Positions 9,160 through 18,431 of a DNA stretch of 64,000 nt are shown one piece after another. Under the pieces are notes generated by a model. That model saw only the letters and a list, made by a program, of their open reading frames with translations, made no database searches and was not told where the DNA came from. Origin of the DNA: Polyangium spumosum (GTDB lineage: Bacteria; Myxococcota_A; Polyangia; Polyangiales; Polyangiaceae); NCBI RefSeq assembly GCF_009649845.1, contig NZ_WJIE01000006.1:186001-250000 (forward strand), in the 5' to 3' direction. Position numbers and translations under genes: made by a program. Each line of letters opens with the position of its first letter. The first letter of the stretch is position 1.

Positions 9160-9921
9160 TCAATCTCCGCGGCGCGACGAGAGGATGCGCAAGAGCGCGA
9201 GGAAGATGTTCAGGAAGTTCATATAGAGCGAGATCGCGCCGCCCACCGCGTCGTCCTCGCCTTCCCGGAGCAAGCGCGACGTATCGTAGAGGACGTACGC
9301 GCCGAAGAGCAACACGGACACGCTCGCGATGGCGAGGCCGAGGACCGAGCTGCCGAGGAAGAGGTTCAAGAGGCCCGCGCCGATGATCACGAAGAGGCCC
9401 ATCGTGAGCGCGCCGCCGAGGAACGAGAAATCTTTCTTCGTCGTGAGCGCGTACGCCGTGAGCCCGCCGAAACCACCGACGGAGAGCAGGAACGCGTCAC
9501 GAATGGGCGACGACGACAGCGTCTTGCCGAGGCCCGCGGCGAGCGTCGCGTAGAAGAGCGACGGCGCGATGACCACGCCGATCACGGTCGCCATACCAAA
9601 AAGCGCGAGCACGTTGAGGCCCTTCACGTGCCGCACCATCGAGGCGCCGAAGACGGAGCCGATCATGACGATCGCGCCGATGATGTAGTGCTGTCCGAAG
9701 AACGCGACGAGCGGCGGTACGGCCACGCGCGTACCGCCCACGGCCACGAAGGCCTGCGACGCGGAGACACCCGCGTGGAGCGCCACGAGCGCGCCGATGG
9801 CGGAAAAGAGCACGCTCGCCGTGAAGAGGCCGTAGACGCGTTTCAGGAAAGCGACGCGGCTCGCGCCACGCGTGAGGCCGGAGGCGCCCCACGTTTGCTC
9901 CCTGTAGTCCCACGAGTTCAT
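9160..9921 (-). CDS. Bax inhibitor-1 family membrane protein (YbhL/YccA type)
   Basis: A 253-residue polytopic inner-membrane protein with about seven transmembrane helices. It belongs by layout to the BI-1/TMBIM/YccA family: a short cytosolic N-terminus, alternating helices, the segment Y-V-L-Y-D-T-S-R-L before the last helix, and a short basic tail. Eukaryotic and some bacterial members leak Ca2+ in a pH-dependent way; bacterial YccA modulates the FtsH protease. Which applies here is unknown. ATG 9921 has AGGGAG about nine bases upstream. A divergent gene starts at 10103. Confidence 0.9.
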   Translation of the reverse strand: MNSWDYREQTWGASGLTRGASRVAFLKRVYGLFTASVLFSAIGALVALHAGVSASQAFVAVGGTRVAVPPLVAFFGQHYIIGAIVMIGSVFGASMVRHVKGLNVLALFGMATVIGVVIAPSLFYATLAAGLGKTLSSSPIRDAFLLSVGGFGGLTAYALTTKKDFSFLGGALTMGLFVIIGAGLLNLFLGSSVLGLAIASVSVLLFGAYVLYDTSRLLREGEDDAVGGAISLYMNFLNIFLALLRILSSRRGD

Positions 9922-10102
9922 GCTGTGCACTCCCTGGATGCTGTTCGGGTGAAGGACGTGTCGCAGGGAAACGTAGTCATGAGCGGCCACGCCGCAATGT
10001 TTCGTTCCGACGGCCGCTCCGAGGCCGGAGTACGCGCGTCCGCTGCCCACCATTTGCCGCGAAGGGATCGACGTCCCGGGTCGATCCGCGTACGTTGTGG
10101 AC

Positions 10103-11470
10103 ATGGATTTCTTGAAGTCGAACGGGACCAGGTTGGCATTTCTCTTCTTTGTCGGGGCGGCCACGGGCGCGCTCTCGACCGTGGGCTGCGGCGACGACAA
10201 CCAGGGGGGCGCAGGCGGCACGGGCGGCACAGGCGGTGACGGCGGCGCGGGCGCGGCCGGAGGAATGGGCGGCGCAGGCGGCGGCACGGGCGGCATGGGC
10301 GGCGCAGGCGGCGGCATGGGCGGCAGCGGGGGCAGCGGCGGCGGGATGCAGGTATGCGCGCCCGGCACGGCGGCGGCGCTGCCCAAGCTCAAGCTCACCG
10401 AGCTCGCGACGGACCTGCAGCGCCCGACCTACGTCACCGGCGCGCCCGGCGATACGGACCGGCTCTTCTTGATCGAGAAGCCCGGCCGGATCCGCCTCCT
10501 GAACGGCGGCAATCTCGCGCCCGAGCCCTTCCTCGACATCAGCGCGATCGTCGAGTCGCAGGCCAATGAGCGCGGCCTGCTCGGCCTCGCGTTCCACCCG
10601 AACTACGCCCAAAATGGCCGATTCTTCGTCTACTACACGCAGAAGGCGAGCCCGAGCGGGGCGATCGCCGTCGCCGAGTACGCTCGCGTCAACGCGGACA
10701 CGGCGGATCAGGCGTCGGGCAAGGTGATTCTCACCATCCCGCACCCGGGCTACAGCAACCACAACGGCGGCATGCTCGCCTTCGGGCCCGACGGTTTGCT
10801 CTACGTGGGCACGGGCGACGGCGGCGGCGGCGGCGATCCGGACGAGAACGGGCAGGACACGAGCTCGAAGCTCGGCAAGATCCTGCGCATCGATGTCGAT
10901 ACGTACCCCACGCCGCCGCCCGGAAACCTGCAGAACGGCGACGCCGACATCTGGAACTGGGGCCTGCGCAACCCCTGGCGCTTCAGCTTCGATCGCTGCA
11001 CCGGCGATCTCTACATCGCCGACGTGGGCCAGAACGTGCTCGAGGAAATCAACGTCGAGCCGCCGGGCGAAGGCCTCAAGAACTATGGCTGGAACACCAT
11101 GGAAGGGTCTGCATGCTACGACCCGGCCAACAACTGCGACATGACGGGCCTGACCTTGCCGGTCGCGGAGTACAGCCACGATGGCGGCAACTGCTCGGTG
11201 ACGGGCGGATACGTCTACCGCGGGAGCAAGATCCCGGGGCTCGTCGGGACGTACCTCTACGCCGACTATTGCTCGAAGCGCTTCTACACGCTCGCGTGGT
11301 CGAAGGGCAGCGTCATCGCCGAGGGCGAGATCACCGCGGATCTCGAAAGCACGGCGCTCTCCGGGGGCATCACTTCGTTCGGCGAGGACACCGCGGGCGA
11401 GCTCTACGTCATCGTGGACAACAGCCAGGGCGGCGCGCCCGGCAAGCTGTATCGCATCGACGCCGAGTGA
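10103..11470 (+). CDS. PQQ-type soluble sugar dehydrogenase-like lipoprotein
   Basis: A 455-residue surface or periplasmic lipoprotein of the glucose/sorbosone dehydrogenase beta-propeller family, which oxidises sugars with pyrroloquinoline quinone. The signal peptide ends at a lipobox Cys 29, followed by about 50 residues of Gly-Gly-rich linker. The propeller begins near residue 90 and shows characteristic blocks: RGLLGLAFHPNY, H-N-G-G then FGPDGLLYVGTGDGG, and GLRNPWRFSFDR with DVGQN. The domain is full length. Whether it binds PQQ is not provable here. ATG 10103 is chosen over GTG 10097. The linker is encoded by a GGCGGC-rich tandem stretch. Confidence 0.87.
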   Translation: MDFLKSNGTRLAFLFFVGAATGALSTVGCGDDNQGGAGGTGGTGGDGGAGAAGGMGGAGGGTGGMGGAGGGMGGSGGSGGGMQVCAPGTAAALPKLKLTELATDLQRPTYVTGAPGDTDRLFLIEKPGRIRLLNGGNLAPEPFLDISAIVESQANERGLLGLAFHPNYAQNGRFFVYYTQKASPSGAIAVAEYARVNADTADQASGKVILTIPHPGYSNHNGGMLAFGPDGLLYVGTGDGGGGGDPDENGQDTSSKLGKILRIDVDTYPTPPPGNLQNGDADIWNWGLRNPWRFSFDRCTGDLYIADVGQNVLEEINVEPPGEGLKNYGWNTMEGSACYDPANNCDMTGLTLPVAEYSHDGGNCSVTGGYVYRGSKIPGLVGTYLYADYCSKRFYTLAWSKGSVIAEGEITADLESTALSGGITSFGEDTAGELYVIVDNSQGGAPGKLYRIDAE

Positions 11471-12330
11471 CATCGGCCGCGCGCATGCGCTGACCACGCG
11501 CGCTCCTCTTCATCCCGCGACATCACCGCATCATCTCCTCTTCATGCTCCCCTCGGCCTCGGCCTTCATGGCTTCGGCGGAGCGGCCTGCTCGAAAAGAG
11601 AGACGCCGACCCTCGCTTCGTGGGGCGCGTCGCCACGCGGCCGGAAGGCGCGCCCATCCTCTCCTTATTATACGAGCGCGAGAACGCACCGCGCCGGAGG
11701 CCCGAAGTCCCGGGCGCCCGCTCCTCGTCGGTTTCATGGCGCCGAGGCGCGCGGCTTTGCGGTGAACATCACGCCGTCCCGGGGTCCTCTGGCGCGCCGC
11801 TATCGGCGCTCGGGCCTCGCGTGGCCTCGCGTGGGGGGCTCGCTCCAAATCGTCGCGGACGCGTCCCGAGGCGCTCGCGCTCGAAGCGCGCTCGGCTCGA
11901 GGTCGCCCACGTGGTTATCCCGGTGCCACCGCCGGTCATGGGCTGCGCAGAGAAGGAGCAGCAATGAAGGGACGTCGGGGCCGGTCTTTAGGGAGAGCCC
12001 CGCCCCCAATCCGGGAGGACACGGGTCTCTGCACGGCAAAGCCCGGGTCGTAAAGCCTGGATCGACTGGCGGCCCGCGCGCGCGCCAAACGCTGGAGCTG
12101 GCTGGACAATGCGAGCATCTCGCGGTCTCGCGCGGGATTTCGAGCGGTCGGTCGGTCCGGTAAACGTCCGGCGAGGCCACGCGGCGGTGGAGGCAAAACC
12201 TGGGAGGCGCGCGGGCCGCACCAAAAAAATGAACGAAAGGACCGTCCCGCCACTTTATTCGCTTGACCCGCCCGTCTCCAAAGGCATAGTCGTAACCATC
12301 CGCCGAGCGGGATTCGGCGAGGGAGAAGAC
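11471..12330. other. Long intergenic region without a convincing gene
   Basis: About 860 bases between the sugar dehydrogenase and the AT-hook gene. Open frames on both strands here have poor codon bias and unnatural Arg/Pro/Ala composition, so I call none. It contains an AT-richer patch (TTATTATAC near 11667) and, at its right end, a promoter-like pair. Confidence 0.5.
12263..12290 (+). promoter_or_regulatory. Sigma-70-like promoter for the AT-hook gene
   Basis: TTGACC at 12263-12268 and CATAGT at 12285-12290, separated by 16 bases. It lies about 40 bases before the start codon of the AT-hook/winged-helix gene. Assigned by eye. Confidence 0.45.
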
Positions 12331-12969
12331 ATGGCAACCGACGCTTTCGAGCAGCAGATTGTGGAACTTGTGCGGAAGATGCCCGACCAGGCGATTCTCG
12401 CACTGGTCAAGGATAAACTCGGCCAGGCCGTCACCGCCGCTCCGGCGGCGGCTCCGCTCGTGGCTGCGGCTGCGACCCGGGGTCGCGGTCGTCCGGCGCG
12501 CGTGCCGCAGGCGCTCGTGGCGGCTCCGGAGGCCCCGGCGCCCGCGAAGCGTGGCCGCGCGGCTGCTCCGGCGGCGCCCGCGAAGCGCAAGCCCGGCCGT
12601 CCGAAGAAGACGGCGGCCCTCTCCGCGGAGCGGCAAGAGGTCCTCAATTCGGTGGAGCGCATCGTGAAGGCGTCGAACGGCGTGAGCGCCAGCGACGTGG
12701 CCCGCCAGGCCGGCATTCCGCAGACGCGGGCGGCGGCGGCGCTCAAGGAGCTCAAGCTCGCCAAGCGCATCTTCCAGGGTGGTGATCGTCGCTTTGCCCG
12801 CTATGCGGCCGACCTCAAGACGGCGGAGCAGGCGAGCCTGAACGCGCGCAAGACGGCGAGCGGCCCCTCGACGGCCGGCGCCCCCGCGAAGAAGGCGGCC
12901 CCCGCGGCGAAGGGCGGCCGTAAGCGTGGCGGTGGCCAGGCGCCCGCGGCGCAACCCGCGGCGAAGTGA
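12331..12969 (+). CDS. AT-hook and winged-helix DNA-binding protein
   Basis: A 212-residue basic protein. Residues 1-33 form an amphipathic helical segment (possible oligomerisation). Two AT-hook cores follow, R-G-R-P at 52-55 and P-G-R-P-K-K at 88-93, each in an Ala/Pro/Lys-rich context. Residues about 97-160 form a winged-helix-like domain (SASDVARQAGIPQTRAAAAL as the recognition helices). The tail is histone-like, rich in Lys/Ala/Pro. It probably binds AT-rich sites in the minor groove as a nucleoid protein or regulator; targets are unknown. ATG 12331 has GGGAG about nine bases upstream. It stands alone between two long non-coding stretches. Confidence 0.82.
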   Translation: MATDAFEQQIVELVRKMPDQAILALVKDKLGQAVTAAPAAAPLVAAAATRGRGRPARVPQALVAAPEAPAPAKRGRAAAPAAPAKRKPGRPKKTAALSAERQEVLNSVERIVKASNGVSASDVARQAGIPQTRAAAALKELKLAKRIFQGGDRRFARYAADLKTAEQASLNARKTASGPSTAGAPAKKAAPAAKGGRKRGGGQAPAAQPAAK

Positions 12970-13595
12970 TCCGCAGCCTGCAAGCAGGTTGTTGAGAAAC
13001 GGCGGCCCGACGTAGGCGGTGGAGACACCCCGCCCTCGATTCGGGCCGCACGTTCGTTTCGAAGGACCAACCCAATCCGCGTCGCCGACCTCGCGCGCCC
13101 TTCCGGCCCTGCTCGACCGGAGCGGCAAAGCCGCGATCGATCGTTATGACCGACGCGCGCCGCACGCACGAATGGACGCGTCATCCGAGGACGCACCAAC
13201 GTCCAAAACGTTTTTTCGCGCCGGATCGCGCCGTCCGTTCGATTGATCGCCGGCGGCCAAACCCAGCAAGCGCAGGCAGGCGTGTGTCACGGCGAACCCC
13301 AGCCGAGCGCGACGCGGTATGTCCGGGCGGACCGAGCCACGTTTCCCTCCAGCTTGCTCGGACGAACCCGAACGACGAGCCCGCTTGGTTCACTCCATGC
13401 GAAGCCGCCCTCGCATGTGCCGTCTTTATGCGCCCGCCCCCTGCCGCGCGAGCGCCACGCTTTCGACGCTCCTTTGCGCATCTCAAAGGGACGATCGTTC
13501 ATTTTTGAACGAACGCACCCGTTTCCTCTCTCATCTTTGCATGCCTCTTCGGCAGACGAGAGCGGCTCGGGTCGAGGGAATCGTGCCTTTTGCGG
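12970..13595. other. Intergenic region between convergent genes
   Basis: About 625 bases with no frame showing credible coding character. It contains an inverted repeat CGTTCATTTTTGAACG near 13496 with a T-rich loop and a weak CCTG/CAGG hairpin just after the AT-hook gene. Either could end transcription; neither is a classical terminator. Confidence 0.45.
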
Positions 13596-15053
13596 TTACG
13601 GCGGGCTCCAGGTCGCGCCGTCGTCGTCGGATACGAGCACGTAGTAGCCGCGCCTCGAGGTACCCGTTACATCGGCGGATACGATGAGCATCGTCCGTTT
13701 TCCGAACGAAACGAGCGCGCCGAGATCGACGCGCCCCCGCGCGCCGATCCCTTCGCCGATGATGCGGGCGCGCTCGTAAAACTTCCCGCCGTCCGTCGAC
13801 TGCGCGTAGTAGAGGCCCCAGCGCTCACCGGCCTGCGCGCGGATCACGGCGGCCGCGCCCGTCGCCGTCGGCACCGCGACGAGCTGGCGCTCGTGTTTCT
13901 CGATCCAGGGCTTGAATACGGGGCGCGACGGGGTCGTGCACTTGCCTTCGAGGTCACAAAGCAGGAGCGTTATGCTCTGCTTGTCGGCATCCAGCGCCTC
14001 GACGACGAACTTCGTGTCGCTGCACCCGATAGGCGCGCCGGCGAGCGCCTCGGCAGGCCGAGGGACGAGCTTCAGCCCATCGGGCGAAACCACGAGGAAG
14101 TAGTTCTTGTTCGGATTCTGCTTGCTCGGCGGTTGCGTGATCGCGTGGTACGAGATCGAACCGACGTCACACGCCGCGGGCGCGGACAACTCGGCGAGGA
14201 GCGTGGGCGTCGGCTTCAGGAGCTTCAGGTCGATGTACTCGGACTCCGCAGGCGCCGCGACGGTCTGCCCGGGCGCGGGCCACTTGCGCGACACGACCTC
14301 ACGTCCCTTCACCGAGAAGAGCCGCGGCGGCCTGCCCACGGGCCCGGTGGCGAAGGTCTCGAGCTTGGGGAGCTCGACCTCGGCCGGCGCATCGGTGCCC
14401 GCCGGCGTCACGTACCGCGCGAAATACTTCTTCGGCGCGGGCTCGACCACGAGCGAAGCCGTCGCCTTGTCGAGCAGCGCGAGCCGCGGCTTGGGCAGGG
14501 GCGCTTTCGGGTCGGGTCTACGCGCGAGCGGGGGCTGATCGACGAGCTGCGCCGTGCCGAACGAGGGCGCGTCGAGGCCCGCGAAGAAGAACTGGAAGGG
14601 CGGCGGCGGGGGCGCCTTTTTGCCGACCGCCGGAGGCGCCTCCGCGGTCGTCTCCTTCGGCCCGAGGGCGAGGGCGAAGATGCCGTCCTGCCCGAACGCG
14701 TAACTCGACCACGTCTCGCGATCCGCGCGGAACGCCTTCCAGGTCTTGCCCGCGTCCTCGGTCATGAGCGCGATCGCCACGCTGCCGGGGACGCCCCCCG
14801 CGAGAATGGCCCGTTTGTCGTCGAGCACGAGCACGTGATCGAAGCGCGTCGAGGGCGGCGCGAGGGTCGCGTCGAGGCCCTTGGCGGTGCCGAGGCCCGT
14901 GGAGAGCTGGGCGAGCGAGGCTGCCCCGCGCGGCGGCGGCGGCGGCGAGATGGGGGCCTCCTCTTTTTTTTTCTTGCAGCCCGGGAGGACGGAGAGCGCG
15001 ATCGTGAGCGCGTAGGCCGCTCGAGCCCAGGGGCCCATCGTCATTCGAAGCAT
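13596..15053 (-). CDS. Lipoprotein with BNR/exo-sialidase-like repeats
   Basis: A 485-residue predicted lipoprotein (lipobox L-P-G-C, Cys 26, then four Lys and a Pro-rich linker). The rest is beta-rich and carries short S/T-x-D-x-G-x-T-W repeats, such as MTEDAGKTWKAF near residue 100 and VSDDDGATWSPP at the C-terminus, the signature of BNR/Asp-box propellers. Catalytic residues of sialidases are not evident, so a binding role is at least as likely. Its ATG at 15053 follows the stop of the upstream gene by one base, so it is in an operon with the formylglycine-generating-enzyme-like gene. Confidence 0.75.
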   Translation of the reverse strand: MLRMTMGPWARAAYALTIALSVLPGCKKKKEEAPISPPPPPRGAASLAQLSTGLGTAKGLDATLAPPSTRFDHVLVLDDKRAILAGGVPGSVAIALMTEDAGKTWKAFRADRETWSSYAFGQDGIFALALGPKETTAEAPPAVGKKAPPPPPFQFFFAGLDAPSFGTAQLVDQPPLARRPDPKAPLPKPRLALLDKATASLVVEPAPKKYFARYVTPAGTDAPAEVELPKLETFATGPVGRPPRLFSVKGREVVSRKWPAPGQTVAAPAESEYIDLKLLKPTPTLLAELSAPAACDVGSISYHAITQPPSKQNPNKNYFLVVSPDGLKLVPRPAEALAGAPIGCSDTKFVVEALDADKQSITLLLCDLEGKCTTPSRPVFKPWIEKHERQLVAVPTATGAAAVIRAQAGERWGLYYAQSTDGGKFYERARIIGEGIGARGRVDLGALVSFGKRTMLIVSADVTGTSRRGYYVLVSDDDGATWSPP

Positions 15054-15054
15054 C

Positions 15055-16074
15055 TCACTCGACTCGATCGGGGTCCATGCAGCAACGGAAACCCGTGGAG
15101 TAATCGTGGTAGCGGAAGTCGTGCGCGGTGGTCTGGTACGAGCAGCCCTCGCCGTTCAGCGACGTGTCCATGTAGAAGCCGCCGCGGAACGTTCCGTTTT
15201 GATCCTCGATCCACTCGTGCAGGTTGCCGACCATGTCGAAGACGCCGTACTCGTTCGTGCACTCGGCGCGCGCGCCGGTCTGGAAGAGCGAGTCCGGGAG
15301 CTGGTTGATGAGGGGCTGGTTCATCCCATCGGACCAGCGGCGCTCTTCGGGGATGCCGAGGCGCAAGGCGACCTCGATGACGGGGTGCGCGCCGCGGATG
15401 TCGTCGTTGCACACGCGGCTCTTGCGCTCGTCGCCGTAAGGGAAGCGGGTGCGTTGCGGGCCACGGCAGGCGCGCTCCCACTCGTCGGCGGCGCAGAGCC
15501 GTTTGCCCGAGGCGTGACAGGCGCGCTGCGCTTGCTCGCCGCTGATGTAACCCTGCGGGGTCACGCCCGGGCGAGACACGGCGCGTACGTCGGCTTCGTG
15601 GCCGTCGACCGGGTGATAGGGCGACCACGCGCGCACCTCGCCGCTCGGGAGGCGCTCGACGAGAGAAGCCTCCCAGCGATCGACGCAGACGCGGCCGTCG
15701 ACGAGCGCCATCTCCGCCGGGCAACGCGAGGTGTTCGCGAGGATCTCGCTGTCGAGGTCCTCGGCGACGGAGCGCCACGCAGCCGCGGCGAGCCGGGTCT
15801 CGGTGGTGACGACGCGCGCCTCGGTGGATCGCACCGCGGTGGGCCGCTCGACGGGGGCGGAGACACGCGTGACGGGCGCGGGAACACCCGCCGCCGCGTG
15901 GATCGGCGAGAGCCCGCCCGGGGCGGCGCAGCCGACGGCGGCCGTAGCGAGGACGGCGGTCACGATGAGGCTGGAAACGTTCCGTGGGACGGGACGCAAG
16001 GCGAGGCTGGATCGCGGGGGCCGCCCGGGAGGGCCGGGTGCGAGCCAGTCTGCGTCGTCCGCCTTCGTCGCCAC
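15055..16074 (-). CDS. FGE-sulfatase fold (SUMF1-like) lipoprotein
   Basis: A protein of up to 339 residues with a hydrophobic export segment ending A-A-V-G-C and a C-terminal formylglycine-generating-enzyme fold (about 115-339). Family blocks are CVDRWEAS, a G-K-R-L-C-A-A-D-E-W-E-R-A-C segment, FPYGDERK, FDMVGNLHEWIED, FRGGFY and a final TGFRC. Of the two active-site Cys of true formylglycine enzymes, only one position has a candidate; the second (five residues on) is Thr, so it probably does not make formylglycine and may act as a binding or other FGE-fold enzyme. The GTG at 16074 gives a long N-region; a TTG 25 codons later would give a cleaner signal peptide. Confidence 0.8.
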   Translation of the reverse strand: MATKADDADWLAPGPPGRPPRSSLALRPVPRNVSSLIVTAVLATAAVGCAAPGGLSPIHAAAGVPAPVTRVSAPVERPTAVRSTEARVVTTETRLAAAAWRSVAEDLDSEILANTSRCPAEMALVDGRVCVDRWEASLVERLPSGEVRAWSPYHPVDGHEADVRAVSRPGVTPQGYISGEQAQRACHASGKRLCAADEWERACRGPQRTRFPYGDERKSRVCNDDIRGAHPVIEVALRLGIPEERRWSDGMNQPLINQLPDSLFQTGARAECTNEYGVFDMVGNLHEWIEDQNGTFRGGFYMDTSLNGEGCSYQTTAHDFRYHDYSTGFRCCMDPDRVE

Positions 16075-16237
16075 GAGCTTCGAAGATGCCTACGGATGCG
16101 ACGAGACGCAATGGAGAAAAATGGGAACGCCCGCGGGCGCGGTCGCCTTCCCACGCTTTCGCCGCTTGACAACGGTCGGGGAGGTTTTCGGAGAGTCGTT
16201 CTTTTGAGGTCCAACCGTTGGACCACGGACGGGTTTT

Positions 16238-16273
16238 CACCACGAGGGCGCTCGAGGAGGCGCCCTCGTGGTG
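16238..16273 (-). terminator. Strong hairpin at the end of the surface lipoprotein gene
   Basis: A perfect 13-base inverted repeat, CACCACGAGGGCG and its complement, around a 10-base loop. It begins 11 bases past the stop of the gene ending at 16284. No U-run follows on the minus strand, so it may be a Rho-assisted terminator or an RNA 3'-end stabiliser. Confidence 0.6.
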
Positions 16274-16283
16274 AGGGGGGACC

Positions 16284-18332
16284 TCAGTCGTGGACGCCGG
16301 TGCCGAGATCGGCCGCGTTCCACTTGAAGTTGTCGATCAGGACGAGCGAGTCGTAGTTCTGGTCGCCGACGTCGAAGACCATGAGCTCGAGCGTGATCGT
16401 CTCGCCGGGCACGATGGAGGCGTCGTTGAAGAGCCACTTCGTCCCGCCGCCGCTGTTGTCCAGCGTCAGCCCCGTGCCCGCGAGGTCCGTCGTGCCGAAC
16501 GGGCAGGTGTTGCAGCCCTTGGGGACGCAGACGTCGAAGAAGCCGTTGTTCACGCTGATCGCGTTGCCCGACGCGTCCTTGGCGACGTTCTTGTCGAGCG
16601 GCAGGCCCGGCGAGCCGGACGTGAGCAGCGCGAGGAAGAAGTCGTTGAACGTCGTGCACTGGAACGTCCAGTACTCGAAGGAGAAGAACCGGAAGCTGTA
16701 CGTGAACGACTTCGCGTTCGTGGGCGTGCGGATCTTGAGGCGCACGTTCACCGGGTCGTTCGCGTCGCTGCCCGAGGTGCAGGTGCCGTTGCAGCCCTGC
16801 GACGACGGCAGCTTGCCGCCGTTCGCCAGGAGGTAGGCGGAAGGCGGATCGCTGTCGATGCCGTTGTATACATGGTAACCGGCGAATCCAGCGTCGTTCT
16901 CGTCGCGCATCATGCCGGTCGAGAGCCCGGCCATCGTCGCGCCCTTCTGCGGCACCACGTTGGTGCCGAAGTTCTGGAGGATCGCCGTCGACTTGTTCTG
17001 CAGCGTCGTGAGCTGAGCCCCGGTCGGCGCGTTGCCGTTCGCGAGGACGAGATCCGCGCTGAGCACGCCCCACTTCTTGTACTCGCCCGCCGGCGGGTTC
17101 TCCTCGACGAACTGGCAGAGCTCGATGGCCTTCGCCACGTCCTCGGCCAGGACGCCGGTGAGCTTCGCCGCCTCGCTGCAGGGCTGGGGCTCCTCGTTGT
17201 CGGGCGTGGTCGAGTCGCAGTCGTTGTCGAGGCCGTCGTTCGGGAACTCGTAGGCGCCAGGATTGACGGCCTTCGGGTTCGAGCAGCCGGGGCTCAGGTA
17301 GTCGCAGCAGTCGCCGCCGCCGCACGAGCTGTAGCCATCGCCGTCGAAATCACCGCCGAAGTCGTCGGCCGCGCCGTTGCAGTCGTCGTCGATGGCGTTG
17401 GCGCAGACCTCGTACTTCGGCAGCACCTGGCCGACACAATCGCCCCAGCCCGAGCCGTCCTCCTTGCACGTCTGCGTGCCGGCCTTGCACGGACCGACGC
17501 CAACCGTCCCCGGCACGCCCTGGTAACAAGACTGCGTCTGGCCAGGCACGCAGGCGCACGCGCCGTCCTGCAGCACGTTCCACTCGCAGCCGTCCTCCGA
17601 GTTCTGGTTGCAGTCGGCGAAGCCGTTCTTGCAGGAGCCGAGCACGCAGAGGCCGTTGTCGCAGAGCGCGGTGCCATTGGTCGGCGACTTGCACGAGTTG
17701 TTGCAGAAGCCGCAGTTGTTCTCGTCGCCCGAGAGGTCGTAGCAGCTCGAGCCGCAGCAACTGAAGCCAGCCTGGCAAGGCTGGACGCCGGAGCAGCCGG
17801 GGATGCAGGTGCTCGAGATGCAGATCGACCCGGCGTTGCAGTCGGTGTCGATCACGCACCCGACGCACTTGTTCATCATGGTGTCGCAGGCCTGCGCGCC
17901 GGGGCAGTCGCTCTTGATCGTGCAGCCGACCTCGCACTTCTTCGAGGTCGGGTTGCAGTACTGCCCCATGCCGCAGTCGTCGAGGAACGGGTCGGGGCTC
18001 GGGAGGCACGCGACGCAGACGCCCGTGCTCACGTCGCAGATCGTGCCGCCCGGATCGTTCGCGCAATCGCCGTCCGACACGCAGCCCATGGGCCCGGCGC
18101 CCGAGCCGCCCATGCCGCCCATGCCGCCCGCGCCGCCGGTGCCGCCCATCCCACCCGCGCCCGCGGCGCCTCCCATGCCGCCGCTGCCGCCGGCGTTCAC
18201 GTTCGTCGAGCCCGCCGAGCCGCCGCCGCCGTCCGCGGCGCAGCCAGCCGCGGCCGCGTACGCGACGAGCGCCGGGACGAGCAGGGTCGAAAGCGAAGAG
18301 CGCATCTCGCTCAGCCTCGTACGCTTCACCAT
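16284..18332 (-). CDS. Large Cys-rich surface lipoprotein with metal-binding motifs and choice-of-anchor-like domain
   Basis: A 682-residue predicted surface lipoprotein (lipobox A-A-G-C, Cys 31) with a Gly/Met/Ala linker to about residue 85. Residues 85-290 hold many Cys in EGF-like or Dickkopf-like spacing. Next comes an Asp-rich putative metal-binding motif (NAIDDDCNGAADD and DGLDNDCDSTTPD), the type seen in MopE and many myxobacterial proteins. The C-terminal 290 residues resemble the choice-of-anchor L domain (MAGLSTGMMRDENDAGF, TPTNAKSFTYSFRFFS). Function is unknown; Ca2+ or Cu binding and adhesion are plausible. The C-terminal domain is shared with the neighbour at 18432-19979. The ATG at 18332 has GAGG upstream; 18305 is an alternative. 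Confidence 0.82.
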   Translation of the reverse strand: MVKRTRLSEMRSSLSTLLVPALVAYAAAAGCAADGGGGSAGSTNVNAGGSGGMGGAAGAGGMGGTGGAGGMGGMGGSGAGPMGCVSDGDCANDPGGTICDVSTGVCVACLPSPDPFLDDCGMGQYCNPTSKKCEVGCTIKSDCPGAQACDTMMNKCVGCVIDTDCNAGSICISSTCIPGCSGVQPCQAGFSCCGSSCYDLSGDENNCGFCNNSCKSPTNGTALCDNGLCVLGSCKNGFADCNQNSEDGCEWNVLQDGACACVPGQTQSCYQGVPGTVGVGPCKAGTQTCKEDGSGWGDCVGQVLPKYEVCANAIDDDCNGAADDFGGDFDGDGYSSCGGGDCCDYLSPGCSNPKAVNPGAYEFPNDGLDNDCDSTTPDNEEPQPCSEAAKLTGVLAEDVAKAIELCQFVEENPPAGEYKKWGVLSADLVLANGNAPTGAQLTTLQNKSTAILQNFGTNVVPQKGATMAGLSTGMMRDENDAGFAGYHVYNGIDSDPPSAYLLANGGKLPSSQGCNGTCTSGSDANDPVNVRLKIRTPTNAKSFTYSFRFFSFEYWTFQCTTFNDFFLALLTSGSPGLPLDKNVAKDASGNAISVNNGFFDVCVPKGCNTCPFGTTDLAGTGLTLDNSGGGTKWLFNDASIVPGETITLELMVFDVGDQNYDSLVLIDNFKWNAADLGTGVHD

Positions 18333-18431
18333 TTCCAATACCTCATCGTAAAACTGCGAGCGGGCCGAGCCCGCACATTCCGAAGCCCGAGGCCACACGC
18401 CGCGCTCCCGAAGACCGCGGCGCGCAGCGGA

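Noticed and set aside
11531-11848. Short minus-strand open frames in the 11471-12330 gap
   Set aside because: Arg/Ala/Pro-rich composition, no ribosome binding site, and overlapping frames on the other strand of equal length.
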